A DNA stretch of 64,000 nt from Marinilabilia salmonicolor JCM 21150. Lineage in GTDB: Bacteria; Bacteroidota; Bacteroidia; Bacteroidales; Marinilabiliaceae. Shown here piece by piece: positions 1 to 8,173 of the stretch; position 1 is the stretch's first letter; every line of letters starts with the position of its first letter. The translations under genes were made by a program, and so were the position numbers. The DNA lies in assembly GCF_000259075.1 (NCBI RefSeq), contig NZ_AJKI01000011.1:310001-374000 (forward strand). Direction: 5' to 3'. Under the pieces are notes generated by a model, which saw nothing but the letters and a program-made list of their open reading frames with translations, did not search any database and had not been told where the DNA came from.

Positions 1-309
1 CTTACCATATACAAAGGCAACCGAAGAAGCATTGGAGATTCGCTGGTGGATGATGACACGCCATTTGTAAACATAGAATACAACGCCGCAGAAGGTGATT
101 TAATTTACCTGTTTTCAGATGGATATACGGATCAGTTCGGAGGTCCAAAAGAAAAGAAATTCATGAAGGTCGGTGTGAAAAATATGCTCGAGGAAATCCA
201 CACACTTCCAATGGATGAACAATATAAATCCGTAAAAACACGCTTTCATGAATGGAAAGGAAAGCTGGAACAGGTTGATGACGTAATTTTCATGGGCTTG
301 AAGCTATAA
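1..309 (+). CDS. SpoIIE/PP2C-type serine phosphatase, C-terminal fragment
   Basis: The reading frame is open from base 1, so the gene begins outside the window; only about 102 residues are seen. The fragment contains the closing strands of a SpoIIE/RsbU-like PP2C phosphatase domain: the motif LFSDGYTDQFGG has the conserved metal-binding aspartate of the SDG(Y/L)T(D/E) signature, and VDDVIFMGLK matches the usual DD(I/V)T-type end of the domain. Proteins of this family dephosphorylate anti-anti-sigma factors or act as output domains of two-component and tetratricopeptide sensors; which input domain this one has cannot be seen. The GTG at 46 is an internal codon rather than a start. Confidence 0.85.
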   Translation, partial: LTIYKGNRRSIGDSLVDDDTPFVNIEYNAAEGDLIYLFSDGYTDQFGGPKEKKFMKVGVKNMLEEIHTLPMDEQYKSVKTRFHEWKGKLEQVDDVIFMGLKL

Positions 310-359
310 CGGTTACCCTGAAGTATCAACGGTACTTATTCAAATTGACCTCTTCCATG

Positions 360-394
360 GATCTGATATTGTTATGTCATAAAAGTATCAGATC
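360..394. repeat. 9-bp perfect inverted repeat between convergent genes
   Basis: GATCTGATA at 360-368 is exactly complementary to TATCAGATC at 386-394, with a 17-base loop. It lies between the end of the phosphatase gene and the end of psd, which converge. No clear T-tract follows on either strand, so it is only a possible bidirectional transcript end. Confidence 0.4.
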
Positions 395-444
395 TCAAGG
401 TTTCCTGAGGAGAATACCCACACACAATAGCGTCCACCTGTTTG

Positions 445-1104
445 TTACTGAAGCCAGCCCAGAATAGTCTGCTTTCCTTTTACTGCCTGTCCGGGTTTTA
501 CATCTATCCTGCTGCCTAATGGAAAAAAGACATCAACACGGGAACCAAACTTAATAAATCCCATTTGCTTTCCCTGTATGCTTTCCGTCCCAACCTCAGC
601 GTAACAGACAATCCTGCGGGCAAGCGCTCCGGCAATCTGACGTACAACAATGACTTTACCTTTGGGGGATTCAAGAACCACAGTGGTTCTTTCATTTTCG
701 AAAGAGGCTTTGGGAAGGTAAGCTGCCTGGAACCGGCCATTATGGTGTTTAAAATATTTCACCACTCCATTAATGGGAAACCAGTTTATATGCACATTGA
801 ATACAGACATAAAAACAGAAACCTGAATACATTTCTCCTTCAACACCTCATTTTCTTCGGTTTCTTCAACTACCACAACCTTGCCATCAGCTGGTGAAAT
901 AACAGCATCATCCTGAAGATAGCCCTCTCTTTTGGGGCTTCGAAAGAATGCAAGAAAAAAGAAAAACAGAATAATAGATAGACTCACACTCCATTCTAAA
1001 ACAGAAGCAGGAGACTCTGTCAAAAAATAGATCCCGGTATTAATAACGGCAAGGATCAAAAAAACAACAGCCAGTGTAGCAAAACCTTCCTTATGAATTG
1101 TCAT
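445..1104 (-). CDS. psd: Phosphatidylserine decarboxylase proenzyme
   Basis: Makes phosphatidylethanolamine from phosphatidylserine at the inner membrane. Two N-terminal hydrophobic stretches (about residues 10-50) are followed by the catalytic domain with the ADGKVVVVEE motif, and the C-terminal self-cleavage site is FGSRVD near residues 186-191, where the serine becomes the pyruvoyl group. About 219 residues, the usual size of the short Bacteroidota/archaeal-like Psd family. A longer frame exists from a TTG at 1143, but MTIHKEG at 1104 matches the start I remember for relatives, and a promoter -7 element TACCTTTG (minus strand, 1141-1148) would place transcription start inside the longer version. 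It lies 159 bp downstream of cdsA, the enzyme that makes the CDP-diacylglycerol precursor. Confidence 0.93.
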   Translation of the reverse strand: MTIHKEGFATLAVVFLILAVINTGIYFLTESPASVLEWSVSLSIILFFFFLAFFRSPKREGYLQDDAVISPADGKVVVVEETEENEVLKEKCIQVSVFMSVFNVHINWFPINGVVKYFKHHNGRFQAAYLPKASFENERTTVVLESPKGKVIVVRQIAGALARRIVCYAEVGTESIQGKQMGFIKFGSRVDVFFPLGSRIDVKPGQAVKGKQTILGWLQ

Positions 1105-1140
1105 AATCTTAATGTGGTGTTTGGATATTTTTTCAGACCA

Positions 1141-1148
1141 CAAAGGTA
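1141..1148 (-). promoter_or_regulatory. Candidate -7 element for psd
   Basis: The minus strand reads TACCTTTG, matching the Bacteroidota TAnnTTTG -7 element. No good TTG -33 element lies at the usual 19-21 base spacing, so support is partial. It favours the ATG at 1104 as the psd start and suggests psd can be transcribed apart from cdsA. Confidence 0.45.
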
Positions 1149-1263
1149 CAATAGTTCAATAACATTTTGCCTATTTATACCTCAAAAAATAGCTAACAAG
1201 GGGCAATACAGAGAAATAGCAGGAAAAACAGCCGGGTTGCATTAAGAAAAAAGACTGGAAATT

Positions 1264-2070
1264 CTAACAAAACAAAAGATAGCAACTAACGGCTGGGGCA
1301 GAGAAAAACACGGCATCGAAACGATCCAACACCCCTCCGTGCCCCGGCAGTACACGACCGGAATCCTTAATATTTACACTACGTTTGAGCATCGACTCTA
1401 TTAAATCGCCATAAGTCCCCAATACTGAAACCAACGCACCAATCACCAACCAATCCACCAGGCCCAATGTTCCCATCAGGTAAAAATTGAATACCGAAAT
1501 ACCGGCTGCAAAGAAAAATCCTCCAAATGCTCCTTCCCATGATTTTGCCGGAGAAACACTCGGGAAAAGCTTGCGACGACCAATTAAAGTTCCAACCAGA
1601 TACGCTCCGGAATCATTGCCCCAGATAAGAAGGAAAAAACCCAGCAATAATTCGTATCCGTACTCTCCCTGAAAAAAAGCCAGATGATGTAAGAATGCAA
1701 ATGGCAAAGCCACATAAAGCGGTACAATAAGGGTTGTGGCAATATTCAAGAGCGAGTTCTTATTCTTCAGATACAACTCTGTCAGAAATACCCCGCCCAC
1801 CAGTGGCACCATAACAACCAACCATCTTGGCTGCAATGCGGCGTAAAAAATAAAAAAGGAACTCAGATACAAAAACAAACCAATGGTAAGGGCCCAGATA
1901 ACCCTAACTTTAGCATCAAGTCCATCAATCATTCTGATGAACTCGTACATACCAAGCATGATAACAATTGCAAAGATGGTCATATAAGCCAATGGATGCC
2001 ACCAGAGTCCTGCGACAATGGCGATAACAAAAAATAAACCCGTAATTGTTCTTTGCAAAAAGTTATTCAT
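1264..2070 (-). CDS. cdsA: Phosphatidate cytidylyltransferase
   Basis: Converts phosphatidic acid and CTP to CDP-diacylglycerol, the branch point of phospholipid synthesis. It is strongly hydrophobic throughout with about eight membrane segments. The C-terminal signature is visible: SMLKRSVNIKDSG then LPGHGGVLDRFD, which holds the conserved metal-binding aspartates of the CDS family. About 268 residues from MNNFLQRT (2070); an in-frame ATG three codons earlier (2079) is equally possible. It sits between ftsH and psd on the same strand, the usual Bacteroidales order. Confidence 0.94.
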   Translation of the reverse strand: MNNFLQRTITGLFFVIAIVAGLWWHPLAYMTIFAIVIMLGMYEFIRMIDGLDAKVRVIWALTIGLFLYLSSFFIFYAALQPRWLVVMVPLVGGVFLTELYLKNKNSLLNIATTLIVPLYVALPFAFLHHLAFFQGEYGYELLLGFFLLIWGNDSGAYLVGTLIGRRKLFPSVSPAKSWEGAFGGFFFAAGISVFNFYLMGTLGLVDWLVIGALVSVLGTYGDLIESMLKRSVNIKDSGRVLPGHGGVLDRFDAVFFSAPAVSCYLLFC

Positions 2071-2136
2071 GCTCTGCATTTTCGGTTATCAGTTCTGCAA
2101 ATCCACCAGAACCATCAATTCATTAAATCCAGGTGC

Positions 2137-2168
2137 CATCATATCCTTACCACATCATATCCTTACCA
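2137..2168. repeat. Perfect 16-bp tandem duplication
   Basis: The unit CATCATATCCTTACCA occurs twice without a gap (2137-2152 and 2153-2168) in the short region between ftsH and cdsA. It looks like a recent replication-slippage duplication; no function can be assigned. Confidence 0.85.
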
Positions 2169-2215
2169 CAATGCCACTGAACAGCATATCTCTTGAAATT
2201 CCTGCCTCAGGACAC

Positions 2216-4381
2216 TTATGCTTTGTTATCTGATTCATCTTTCTTACCAGAATCAGATGTGTCTTCAGGTTTAATTTCATCCTCTTTTTTGTCTTTGGGA
2301 GCTGAATTTTCATTCTTTTCAGTCTGCTCTTCCCCATTGTTACCTCCGTTTGATGGAATCACATGCTGAGGACCCTTTCTTTTACCGAAAATTTTCTCAA
2401 GATCTTCGCTGAAAATGACTTCCTTCTCGAGCAAAAGTTCAGCCAACCTGGAGTGTTTTTCCTTATTCTCGGTAAGAATCTTTTTAGCACGATTGTACTG
2501 TTCTTCAACAATAAGAGAAGCTTCCCGGTCAATTAACTCAGCGGTTTTTTCACTATAAGGTTTGTGAAAAGAATACTCACTTTGTCCTGAAGAGTCGAAG
2601 AAGCTGATATTTCCTAATTTACTGCTCATCCCGAAATAGGAGACCATTGCATAAGCCTGACGAGTCACTTTCTCAAGATCGTTGAGAGCCCCTGTGGAAA
2701 TTTGATTAAAAATCAGCTCCTCTGCAGCACGCCCCCCAAGAGCGGAACACATCTCATCAAGAATCTGGGCAGAGGTAGTCAACTGCCGTTCTTCAGGGAG
2801 ATACCAGGCAGCACCCAATGCTTTTCCCCGGGGAACAATAGTTACTTTTACCAGAGGATGAGCGTATTCCAGCAACCAGCTTATTACAGCATGACCGGCC
2901 TCATGGTAAGCAATGGCACGTTTTTCATCCCTGCTGATGATTTTATTTTTCTTTTCCAGACCTCCGACTATCCTGTCAACAGCATTCAGAAAATCATCTT
3001 TCTCTACAAGTTTTTTATTTCCACGGGCCGCAATAAGAGCCGCTTCATTGCACACATTTGCAATATCGGCACCCGAGAAACCGGGAGTTTGCTTAGCCAG
3101 AAAATCTGGATCAACATCATCTTTAAGTCGAAGAGGCCGAAGGTGAACTTTGAATATCTGTTCCCGTTCTTTCATATCCGGCAACTCAACAGCTATCTGA
3201 CGGTCAAAACGGCCCGCCCGCATAAGCGCACGATCCAGAACATCGGCACGGTTGGTGGCAGCCAGAATAATCACACCACTGTTGGATCCGAAACCATCCA
3301 TCTCGGTAAGTAACTGATTGAGCGTATTCTCACGCTCATCATTACTGCTAAATCCGGCATTTTTTCCTCTGGCCCGACCGATCGCATCAATTTCATCAAT
3401 AAATACAATACATGGAGCCTTTTCTTTGGCTTTCCGGAATAAATCACGAACACGGGAAGCTCCCACACCCACAAACATCTCAACAAAATCGGAACCCGAC
3501 ATACTAAAAAACGGCACATTTGCTTCCCCGGCCACGGCTTTGGCAAGCAAAGTCTTACCGGTTCCCGGAGGGCCGATCAGTAAAGCTCCCTTGGGAATTT
3601 TCCCACCCAGTTCGGTAAACTTCTCGGGTTTCTTCAAAAACTCGACAATTTCCTCAACCTCCTGTTTGGCTTCAGACAAACCGGCAACATCTCCAAAATT
3701 CACATTGATGTTGTCCTCTTTATCAAACATTTTCGCCTTGGATTTTCCAACACTGAAAATATTCCCGGCACCACTGCCGCCTCCCTGAGAACTCATTCTT
3801 CTGAAGATAAATATCCAGATAATGATAATGAGCAACAAGGGCCACATCATTGACAGGAAGTCTTTAAAAAAGTTCACCCGCTCTTCATATTCAACGGGGA
3901 TACTGATATTATTAGCCTCCTCAGCAGCCTTTCGTGCCTCCTCAAAACTATCAAGCGTAGGAATTTTCACGGTAAAATGCGGACCTGCAGCAGGAGGTGC
4001 ATAATCGCCCTTAAACAGCTCACGGTATTTATCAATGGCATCAGGGGCAATGGTAACCTCGGCAGCCCCTTCATTTTTAATCACCACCACACGTTTTATA
4101 TCTCCACCTGGCAACAACTCCCCCACAAATACACTGTAAGAAAGATTTTGCGGTCCTTGTCCAAGATTAAAAGTACTAACCACGATCAGGGCAATCAATA
4201 TCAATCCGTAAATCCAGTATGCATTAAACTTTGGCATTTTAGGCCCCTGATTTTTCGGATCTCCTCCGTCACTCTTTTTACCAGTATTTTTAGACTCCTT
4301 GCGGGATCCTGATAAATTCGTCACCGGCTCTTTAGGTAAATCGGTGGTTGATTTTGGGTCTTTTTGTTCCTTTTCTGTCAT
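2216..4381 (-). CDS. ftsH: ATP-dependent zinc metalloprotease FtsH
   Basis: Membrane-anchored AAA+ protease that degrades misfolded membrane proteins and short-lived regulators. Residues 1-50 are a charged, low-complexity cytoplasmic tail. Transmembrane helices lie at about 54-73 and 178-194, flanking a periplasmic domain. The AAA module has Walker A GPPGTGKT (270-277), Walker B IVFIDEID (325-332) and the second region of homology around [19 protein letters not shown]. The zinc protease motif HEAGH is at 493-497. A polar tail of about 60 residues (Glu, Lys, Asn-rich) closes the protein. 721 residues, somewhat longer than the E. coli enzyme because of both tails. It follows rsfS with an 85-bp gap. 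Confidence 0.98.
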   Translation of the reverse strand: MTEKEQKDPKSTTDLPKEPVTNLSGSRKESKNTGKKSDGGDPKNQGPKMPKFNAYWIYGLILIALIVVSTFNLGQGPQNLSYSVFVGELLPGGDIKRVVVIKNEGAAEVTIAPDAIDKYRELFKGDYAPPAAGPHFTVKIPTLDSFEEARKAAEEANNISIPVEYEERVNFFKDFLSMMWPLLLIIIIWIFIFRRMSSQGGGSGAGNIFSVGKSKAKMFDKEDNINVNFGDVAGLSEAKQEVEEIVEFLKKPEKFTELGGKIPKGALLIGPPGTGKTLLAKAVAGEANVPFFSMSGSDFVEMFVGVGASRVRDLFRKAKEKAPCIVFIDEIDAIGRARGKNAGFSSNDERENTLNQLLTEMDGFGSNSGVIILAATNRADVLDRALMRAGRFDRQIAVELPDMKEREQIFKVHLRPLRLKDDVDPDFLAKQTPGFSGADIANVCNEAALIAARGNKKLVEKDDFLNAVDRIVGGLEKKNKIISRDEKRAIAYHEAGHAVISWLLEYAHPLVKVTIVPRGKALGAAWYLPEERQLTTSAQILDEMCSALGGRAAEELIFNQISTGALNDLEKVTRQAYAMVSYFGMSSKLGNISFFDSSGQSEYSFHKPYSEKTAELIDREASLIVEEQYNRAKKILTENKEKHSRLAELLLEKEVIFSEDLEKIFGKRKGPQHVIPSNGGNNGEEQTEKNENSAPKDKKEDEIKPEDTSDSGKKDESDNKA

Positions 4382-4466
4382 ATAATAGTTTAGCTATTGT
4401 CTGTTGGTAATAAAATCATTTTGTCCGGGAATAGAAAATGCCCGTCAATAAACCTGATAATTCAGA

Positions 4467-4847
4467 TTAAAAAAGGTCTTCGATATCTTTACGGCCGGCA
4501 TCGGCCCATAAATCTTCAAGGCTGTAGTAGTTCCGTACCTGCTTTTGAAAAACATGTACCACTACATTCATATAATCAATCAACACCCATTCGGCGTTTT
4601 GTTTTCCTTCCACATGAAATGGCTTCTCACCGGCATCGCGTCTGACTATTTCTTCCACGGAATCCGAAACAGCATCCACATGCACATTGCTTTCCCCTTC
4701 ACAAATCACAAAAAACTCTGCAATCATATTTTCTATGTTTCGCAAATCCAGCACAGTTATTTTCGTCCCTTTCTTCTCTTGCATCCCTTCGATAACTGCA
4801 TCTACTAATTTTTCAGTTGAGACAACTTCAGAATTACTTTCAACCAT
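4467..4847 (-). CDS. rsfS: Ribosomal silencing factor RsfS
   Basis: Small protein (126 residues) of the RsfS/Iojap family, which binds uL14 and blocks joining of ribosomal subunits when nutrients are short. The family core is visible: ITVLDLR, then the FFVICEGES strand, the HVDAVSDSVEE helix, and WVLIDYMNVVVHVFQ followed by YYSLEDLWADA. It is the first gene of the minus-strand run rsfS-ftsH-cdsA-psd and diverges from birA. A TATCTTTG -7 element lies 124-131 bp upstream (4971-4978, minus strand). Confidence 0.95.
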   Translation of the reverse strand: MVESNSEVVSTEKLVDAVIEGMQEKKGTKITVLDLRNIENMIAEFFVICEGESNVHVDAVSDSVEEIVRRDAGEKPFHVEGKQNAEWVLIDYMNVVVHVFQKQVRNYYSLEDLWADAGRKDIEDLF

Positions 4848-4970
4848 TCAAAAATACCTTTTTATCATATCTCCGGCAATTACAACTCCGGATATGTTTC
4901 ATTATCTAATTTTTACATACTCATTGCAACATATCTATTGAAAAAACAATGCCACAATAAAATTTGTGCT

Positions 4971-5010
4971 CAAAGATAACATTTTAAAAGAACATATATA
5001 CCTATTTTTG
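4971..5010. promoter_or_regulatory. Divergent -7 promoter elements, rsfS and birA
   Basis: On the minus strand TATCTTTG (4971-4978) points to rsfS; on the plus strand TATTTTTG (5003-5010) points to birA. Both match TAnnTTTG. Neither has a clear TTG at the right distance. Confidence 0.5.
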
Positions 5011-5070
5011 TTGCTTCTGAGAGAGCATTCTGACAAAATGACGTTCTTTAAATAAACACAAAAAACAATT

Positions 5071-5811
5071 ATGCAGCACATACCGGAAATAATACAACCA
5101 GCACAAACAGCCTCTACCAGTACCTACCTGAAAGAGTTACTGAAACAACGCAAATTACCGGAATGTTCGGTAGTAATAACCAATAACCAAACAGAGGGAA
5201 AAGGACAACCCGGGAATAAATGGGAAACAGAGCCCGGAAAAAACCTTACATTTTCAATGATATTTTACCCCAACGGCATAAAAGCTTCAGAACAGTTTAT
5301 TATTTCTAAAGCAGTCAGTGTAGCCATTGTCAAAACCTTAAAGAAGTTCAACCTCAGCGCCACCATAAAATGGCCCAACGACATCTATATCAACGACAAG
5401 AAATTAGGTGGGATACTCATAGAAAACACACTGAGTGGTCAGACGATCGATCAATGCATTATCGGAATAGGCCTGAACATAAATCAGGAAACATTCCCCG
5501 ACCATTTGCCAAATCCTGTCTCCGCAAAAAACGTTTCAGGCAGGGAAACCGACTTGCTGGCCATTTTTGGCGAACTACATGAATCCATCTCAGATCTTTA
5601 CGATCAGGTTTTGGCGCAGGATCATCCGGAAATTGAGAAGGAATACCTAAACCAGCTTTATCGCAGAAGCGGGCGTCACCTTTACAAAGATAAGACCGGA
5701 TTATTCAAAGCTGAGTTCCACAGCATCGGTCCGGCCGGCCATCTGTTTTTAAAACGAGAGGATGGCTCTGTAACTGGCTACGCTTTCAAAGAGGTAGAAC
5801 ACATTCTTTAA
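5071..5811 (+). CDS. birA: Biotin--[acetyl-CoA-carboxylase] ligase
   Basis: Attaches biotin to the carboxyl-carrier subunit through biotinyl-AMP. The 246 residues hold only the catalytic and C-terminal domains; the DNA-binding repressor domain of E. coli BirA is absent. The nucleotide/biotin loop reads TEGKGQPGNKW (the variant of GRGRxGRxW found in Bacteroidota), and the catalytic lysine region is IKWPNDIYINDKKLGGILIE, followed by GIGLNIN. Its last codons overlap by 4 bp the end of the convergent SRPBCC gene (5808-5811). Confidence 0.95.
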   Translation: MQHIPEIIQPAQTASTSTYLKELLKQRKLPECSVVITNNQTEGKGQPGNKWETEPGKNLTFSMIFYPNGIKASEQFIISKAVSVAIVKTLKKFNLSATIKWPNDIYINDKKLGGILIENTLSGQTIDQCIIGIGLNINQETFPDHLPNPVSAKNVSGRETDLLAIFGELHESISDLYDQVLAQDHPEIEKEYLNQLYRRSGRHLYKDKTGLFKAEFHSIGPAGHLFLKREDGSVTGYAFKEVEHIL

Positions 5812-6212
5812 TAATCGTATCCGGCAATACCCTCTGCCAGCATTCCGATAAATTTCTCTATCGGTCCTTTGGCCACCATTTTTATCATTGGATTCATATC
5901 GGCATCCAGGGTTATTTTCAACTTGCTTTCCCCGTCGATAACCTCCTTAAGCTGAATCCAAAGAAAAAAAGTAAAAGGCACCTTCCCGTCGGCCGTATAT
6001 TTAATGGTTTTATTCTCTTCCCGATCCACAATCTTAAGTCCCACCTGTCCTACGCCATCCACCTCGAAGCGGCAAGAATCACCAAAACTCTCCCAGTTCT
6101 TTATTTTATCACGGGGAATCACCTCAGAAAAATTGTCAAAATCAGACAACTTCGCATACACCTTTGATGCGGGATGCGTAATTGTCTTTATCTGACTTTC
6201 AAATCTTGTCAT
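5808..6212 (-). CDS. SRPBCC (START/Bet v1-like) family protein
   Basis: A 134-residue protein with the pattern of the polyketide-cyclase/SRPBCC fold: the N-terminal strand-helix TRFESQIKTITHPASKVYAKLSDFDNF is followed by alternating strands, a basic central strand pair, and a C-terminal long helix region IEKFIGMLAEGI. This fold encloses a hydrophobic ligand pocket; the ligand is unknown. It starts 7 bp after pyrE, so the two are probably one transcript. I recall this pairing as common in Bacteroidales. Confidence 0.8.
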   Translation of the reverse strand: MTRFESQIKTITHPASKVYAKLSDFDNFSEVIPRDKIKNWESFGDSCRFEVDGVGQVGLKIVDREENKTIKYTADGKVPFTFFLWIQLKEVIDGESKLKITLDADMNPMIKMVAKGPIEKFIGMLAEGIAGYDY

Positions 6213-6219
6213 AAATAAA

Positions 6220-6852
6220 TTATTTCTTCCAATTAGCGGGGTCTTCCCTCCATTGCGACAGAGTGCTCAATTCGTCTGAAGAAACATATCCGGTTTCAAC
6301 AGCGACTCTGAGCAAAGCCTGATAATCGCTCAGCGTTTCATATTTCACAGAAGCTTCGTCAAAATTGTCTTCTGCCACTTTAAAACCGTATGAGAAAATG
6401 GCAAGCATTCCCAGCACCTCAGCTCCGTTATTTCTCAGAGCCTCCACTGCTTTCAGACTACTGCCACCGGTAGAGATCAGATCTTCAATAACCACCACTT
6501 TCTGCCCCGGTTTCAAATCACCCTCTATCAGATTTTCCAATCCATGACCTTTCGGGCTTGAACGCACATATACAAATGGTTTACCAATTAAATCAGCAAC
6601 CAAAGCCCCTTGAGCAATTGCCCCGGTAGCCACTCCGGCAATCACATCCACTTCGGGCCATAATTCCAATACCCTGCGGGCAAACTGAATTTTTATAAAA
6701 TCACGAACCTCCGGATAAGAAAGTGTTTTACGGTTGTCGCAATAGATGGGCGATGTCCACCCCGATGCCCATGAAAAGGGGTTTGCAGGTTGCAGTTTTA
6801 TTGCTTTTATTTGCAATAGCTGCCTGGCTATATTTTCCTGTAAATTTTTCAT
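6220..6852 (-). CDS. pyrE: Orotate phosphoribosyltransferase
   Basis: Converts orotate and PRPP to OMP in pyrimidine synthesis. 210 residues; the PRPP-binding motif VVVIEDLISTGGSS is clear, as is VRSSPKGHG of the catalytic loop. The frame is open further upstream to 7020, but MKNLQENIARQLL at 6852 is where family similarity begins and the extra 56 residues are the antisense of the NUDIX gene. The start codon lies 7 bp from the divergent NUDIX start, and a canonical promoter for pyrE is inside the NUDIX coding sequence (6877-6906). Confidence 0.96.
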   Translation of the reverse strand: MKNLQENIARQLLQIKAIKLQPANPFSWASGWTSPIYCDNRKTLSYPEVRDFIKIQFARRVLELWPEVDVIAGVATGAIAQGALVADLIGKPFVYVRSSPKGHGLENLIEGDLKPGQKVVVIEDLISTGGSSLKAVEALRNNGAEVLGMLAIFSYGFKVAEDNFDEASVKYETLSDYQALLRVAVETGYVSSDELSTLSQWREDPANWKK

Positions 6853-6859
6853 ACTGCAA

Positions 6860-7495
6860 ATGTACAAGATATTTTTCAAAGATAGAGTTGTATTACTGAC
6901 CGACAATATTGATTTGGCCCTTACAGATGAGGTTCTCGGCATCCACAAACTGGGAAGCGACGGAGAGCTGAAAAAATTTCTGGCCGATTTTGAAAACACT
7001 CCTGACAGAAAGGAAGCCATTATTTATCATCACAATCAACATGAGCTTTTTCAGCGATTTCGCAGCTGTTATAAAAATCTGCTTGCAGCAGGAGGCGTGA
7101 TCTGGAATGCTGAGAGAACGCACTTCCTGAGTATGTACAGGCTTGGACGTGCTGATTTGCCCAAGGGAAAAGTAGAAAAAGAGGAAACATTTGAGATGGC
7201 TGCGGTGAGAGAAGTAGAAGAGGAATGTGGCATTACGGGACCGGAAATAACCACCAAAATTGGTTCCTCCTTTCACATTTATCAAATCAATCAACAATCC
7301 ATTCTGAAGGAAACAAAATGGTTTGAGATGGTTTATCATGGAACAGCAACTCCGGTTCCTCAAGAGGAAGAGAATATCAGTGAAATCAACTGGACTGCCA
7401 AAGAAGACCTCAGAGAATTTGCAGAAAAGACCTATCCGTCGATAAAAGAGATGCTGATAAAAGGAGGATACCTTAAAACCGGATTGAATCAATAG
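6860..7495 (+). CDS. NUDIX hydrolase
   Basis: 211 residues. A perfect NUDIX box G-x5-E-x7-REVEEECGI lies at residues 103-125, the magnesium-binding helix-loop that hydrolyses nucleoside diphosphates linked to another group. About 70 residues precede the NUDIX fold, including a possible small N-terminal domain (residues 1-65) typical of this Bacteroidota subgroup; the substrate is unknown. The start chosen is the ATG at 6860, since an upstream extension to 6746 would run antisense through pyrE. It shares its start region with pyrE, suggesting joint control or simple compaction. It is followed by a SPOR-like gene 59 bp downstream. Confidence 0.9.
   Translation: MYKIFFKDRVVLLTDNIDLALTDEVLGIHKLGSDGELKKFLADFENTPDRKEAIIYHHNQHELFQRFRSCYKNLLAAGGVIWNAERTHFLSMYRLGRADLPKGKVEKEETFEMAAVREVEEECGITGPEITTKIGSSFHIYQINQQSILKETKWFEMVYHGTATPVPQEEENISEINWTAKEDLREFAEKTYPSIKEMLIKGGYLKTGLNQ
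6877..6906 (-). promoter_or_regulatory. pyrE promoter inside the NUDIX gene
   Basis: On the minus strand TTG (6904-6906), a 19-base spacer and TATCTTTG (6877-6884) match the Bacteroidota consensus. Transcription would begin near 6870, giving a pyrE leader of about 18 bases. The whole element overlaps codons of the divergent NUDIX gene. Confidence 0.6.
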
Positions 7496-7554
7496 AATTT
7501 ATCACCATTCTTCCAACAAAAACAAAGAATTAAAAAGACCAAAAAAGAAAAACC

Positions 7555-8169
7555 ATGGATTCAGTCACCCAAAATGAAATTGAATTAAAAAAATGGAAAG
7601 AAAAAACACGCCGTGAGGCACTTGAAACTGAAGTAGAGCGATTGAAGTCCGTTAACACCTATCAAACGGGGAAAATCAAAAAAGTCACCATTGCGCTTAT
7701 TGCGACACTTGTTCTGCTGGTCACCTCATTCATTGGTTTTTTTGTCATCCGGTTATCAGAAAAAAACGATCAGACAACTGTAAGTGCCCAAAAAGTAGAA
7801 GAAACGCTCCCGAAAAGCCCAGCTCCTTCAGATTCCAAAGAAATAAACATTATCTCTCCGGCATCAGATACCATCAAGCTCTGGGTTCAGGACAACGGAG
7901 TGCTCTTCAGCGTTCAGATTGGCGCTTATTCGGGGCAGAACCTTGATGAATTCAAAGACAACATGATTTCCCTGCATCAATACAAATCGGAAACCATCAA
8001 TCAGTTTACACTAGGGCTCTTTACAAGTTATGAAAAAGCCATTGAATTCAGAGAAACCATAAAAAAAATTGGCATCAAGGACTCTTATATTTCAGCCATA
8101 AAAAACGGGAAAAGAATTAAAATACAGGAAGCTCTGGCGAATAGCGAATCACTTCAACCAGGTCAATAA
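7555..8169 (+). CDS. SPOR-like domain membrane protein
   Basis: 204 residues. A charged N-terminal coiled region (about 8-35) precedes one transmembrane helix (about 45-67), then a polar linker and a C-terminal SPOR-like domain (about 118-190) recognised from LFSVQIGAYSG and the partner strand FTLGLFTSYEKAIEF. SPOR domains bind denuded peptidoglycan glycans at division sites; this copy is divergent, so binding is inferred only. Orientation would be type II, with the SPOR domain outside the inner membrane. Downstream of the NUDIX gene on the same strand and tail-to-tail with the AI-2E exporter gene. Confidence 0.75.
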   Translation: MDSVTQNEIELKKWKEKTRREALETEVERLKSVNTYQTGKIKKVTIALIATLVLLVTSFIGFFVIRLSEKNDQTTVSAQKVEETLPKSPAPSDSKEINIISPASDTIKLWVQDNGVLFSVQIGAYSGQNLDEFKDNMISLHQYKSETINQFTLGLFTSYEKAIEFRETIKKIGIKDSYISAIKNGKRIKIQEALANSESLQPGQ

Positions 8170-8173
8170 AACC

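Noticed and set aside
1105-1143. TTG start extending psd by 13 residues
   Set aside because: The extension overlaps the -7 element and lacks family similarity; MTIHKEG at 1104 fits relatives.
2702-3313. 203-codon frame antisense to ftsH
   Set aside because: FtsH is certain on the other strand; the frame is its shadow. The same holds for long antisense frames inside lon, metH, purH, parE and others.
6853-7020. 56-residue extension of pyrE
   Set aside because: It is the antisense of NUDIX codons; PyrE similarity begins at 6852.
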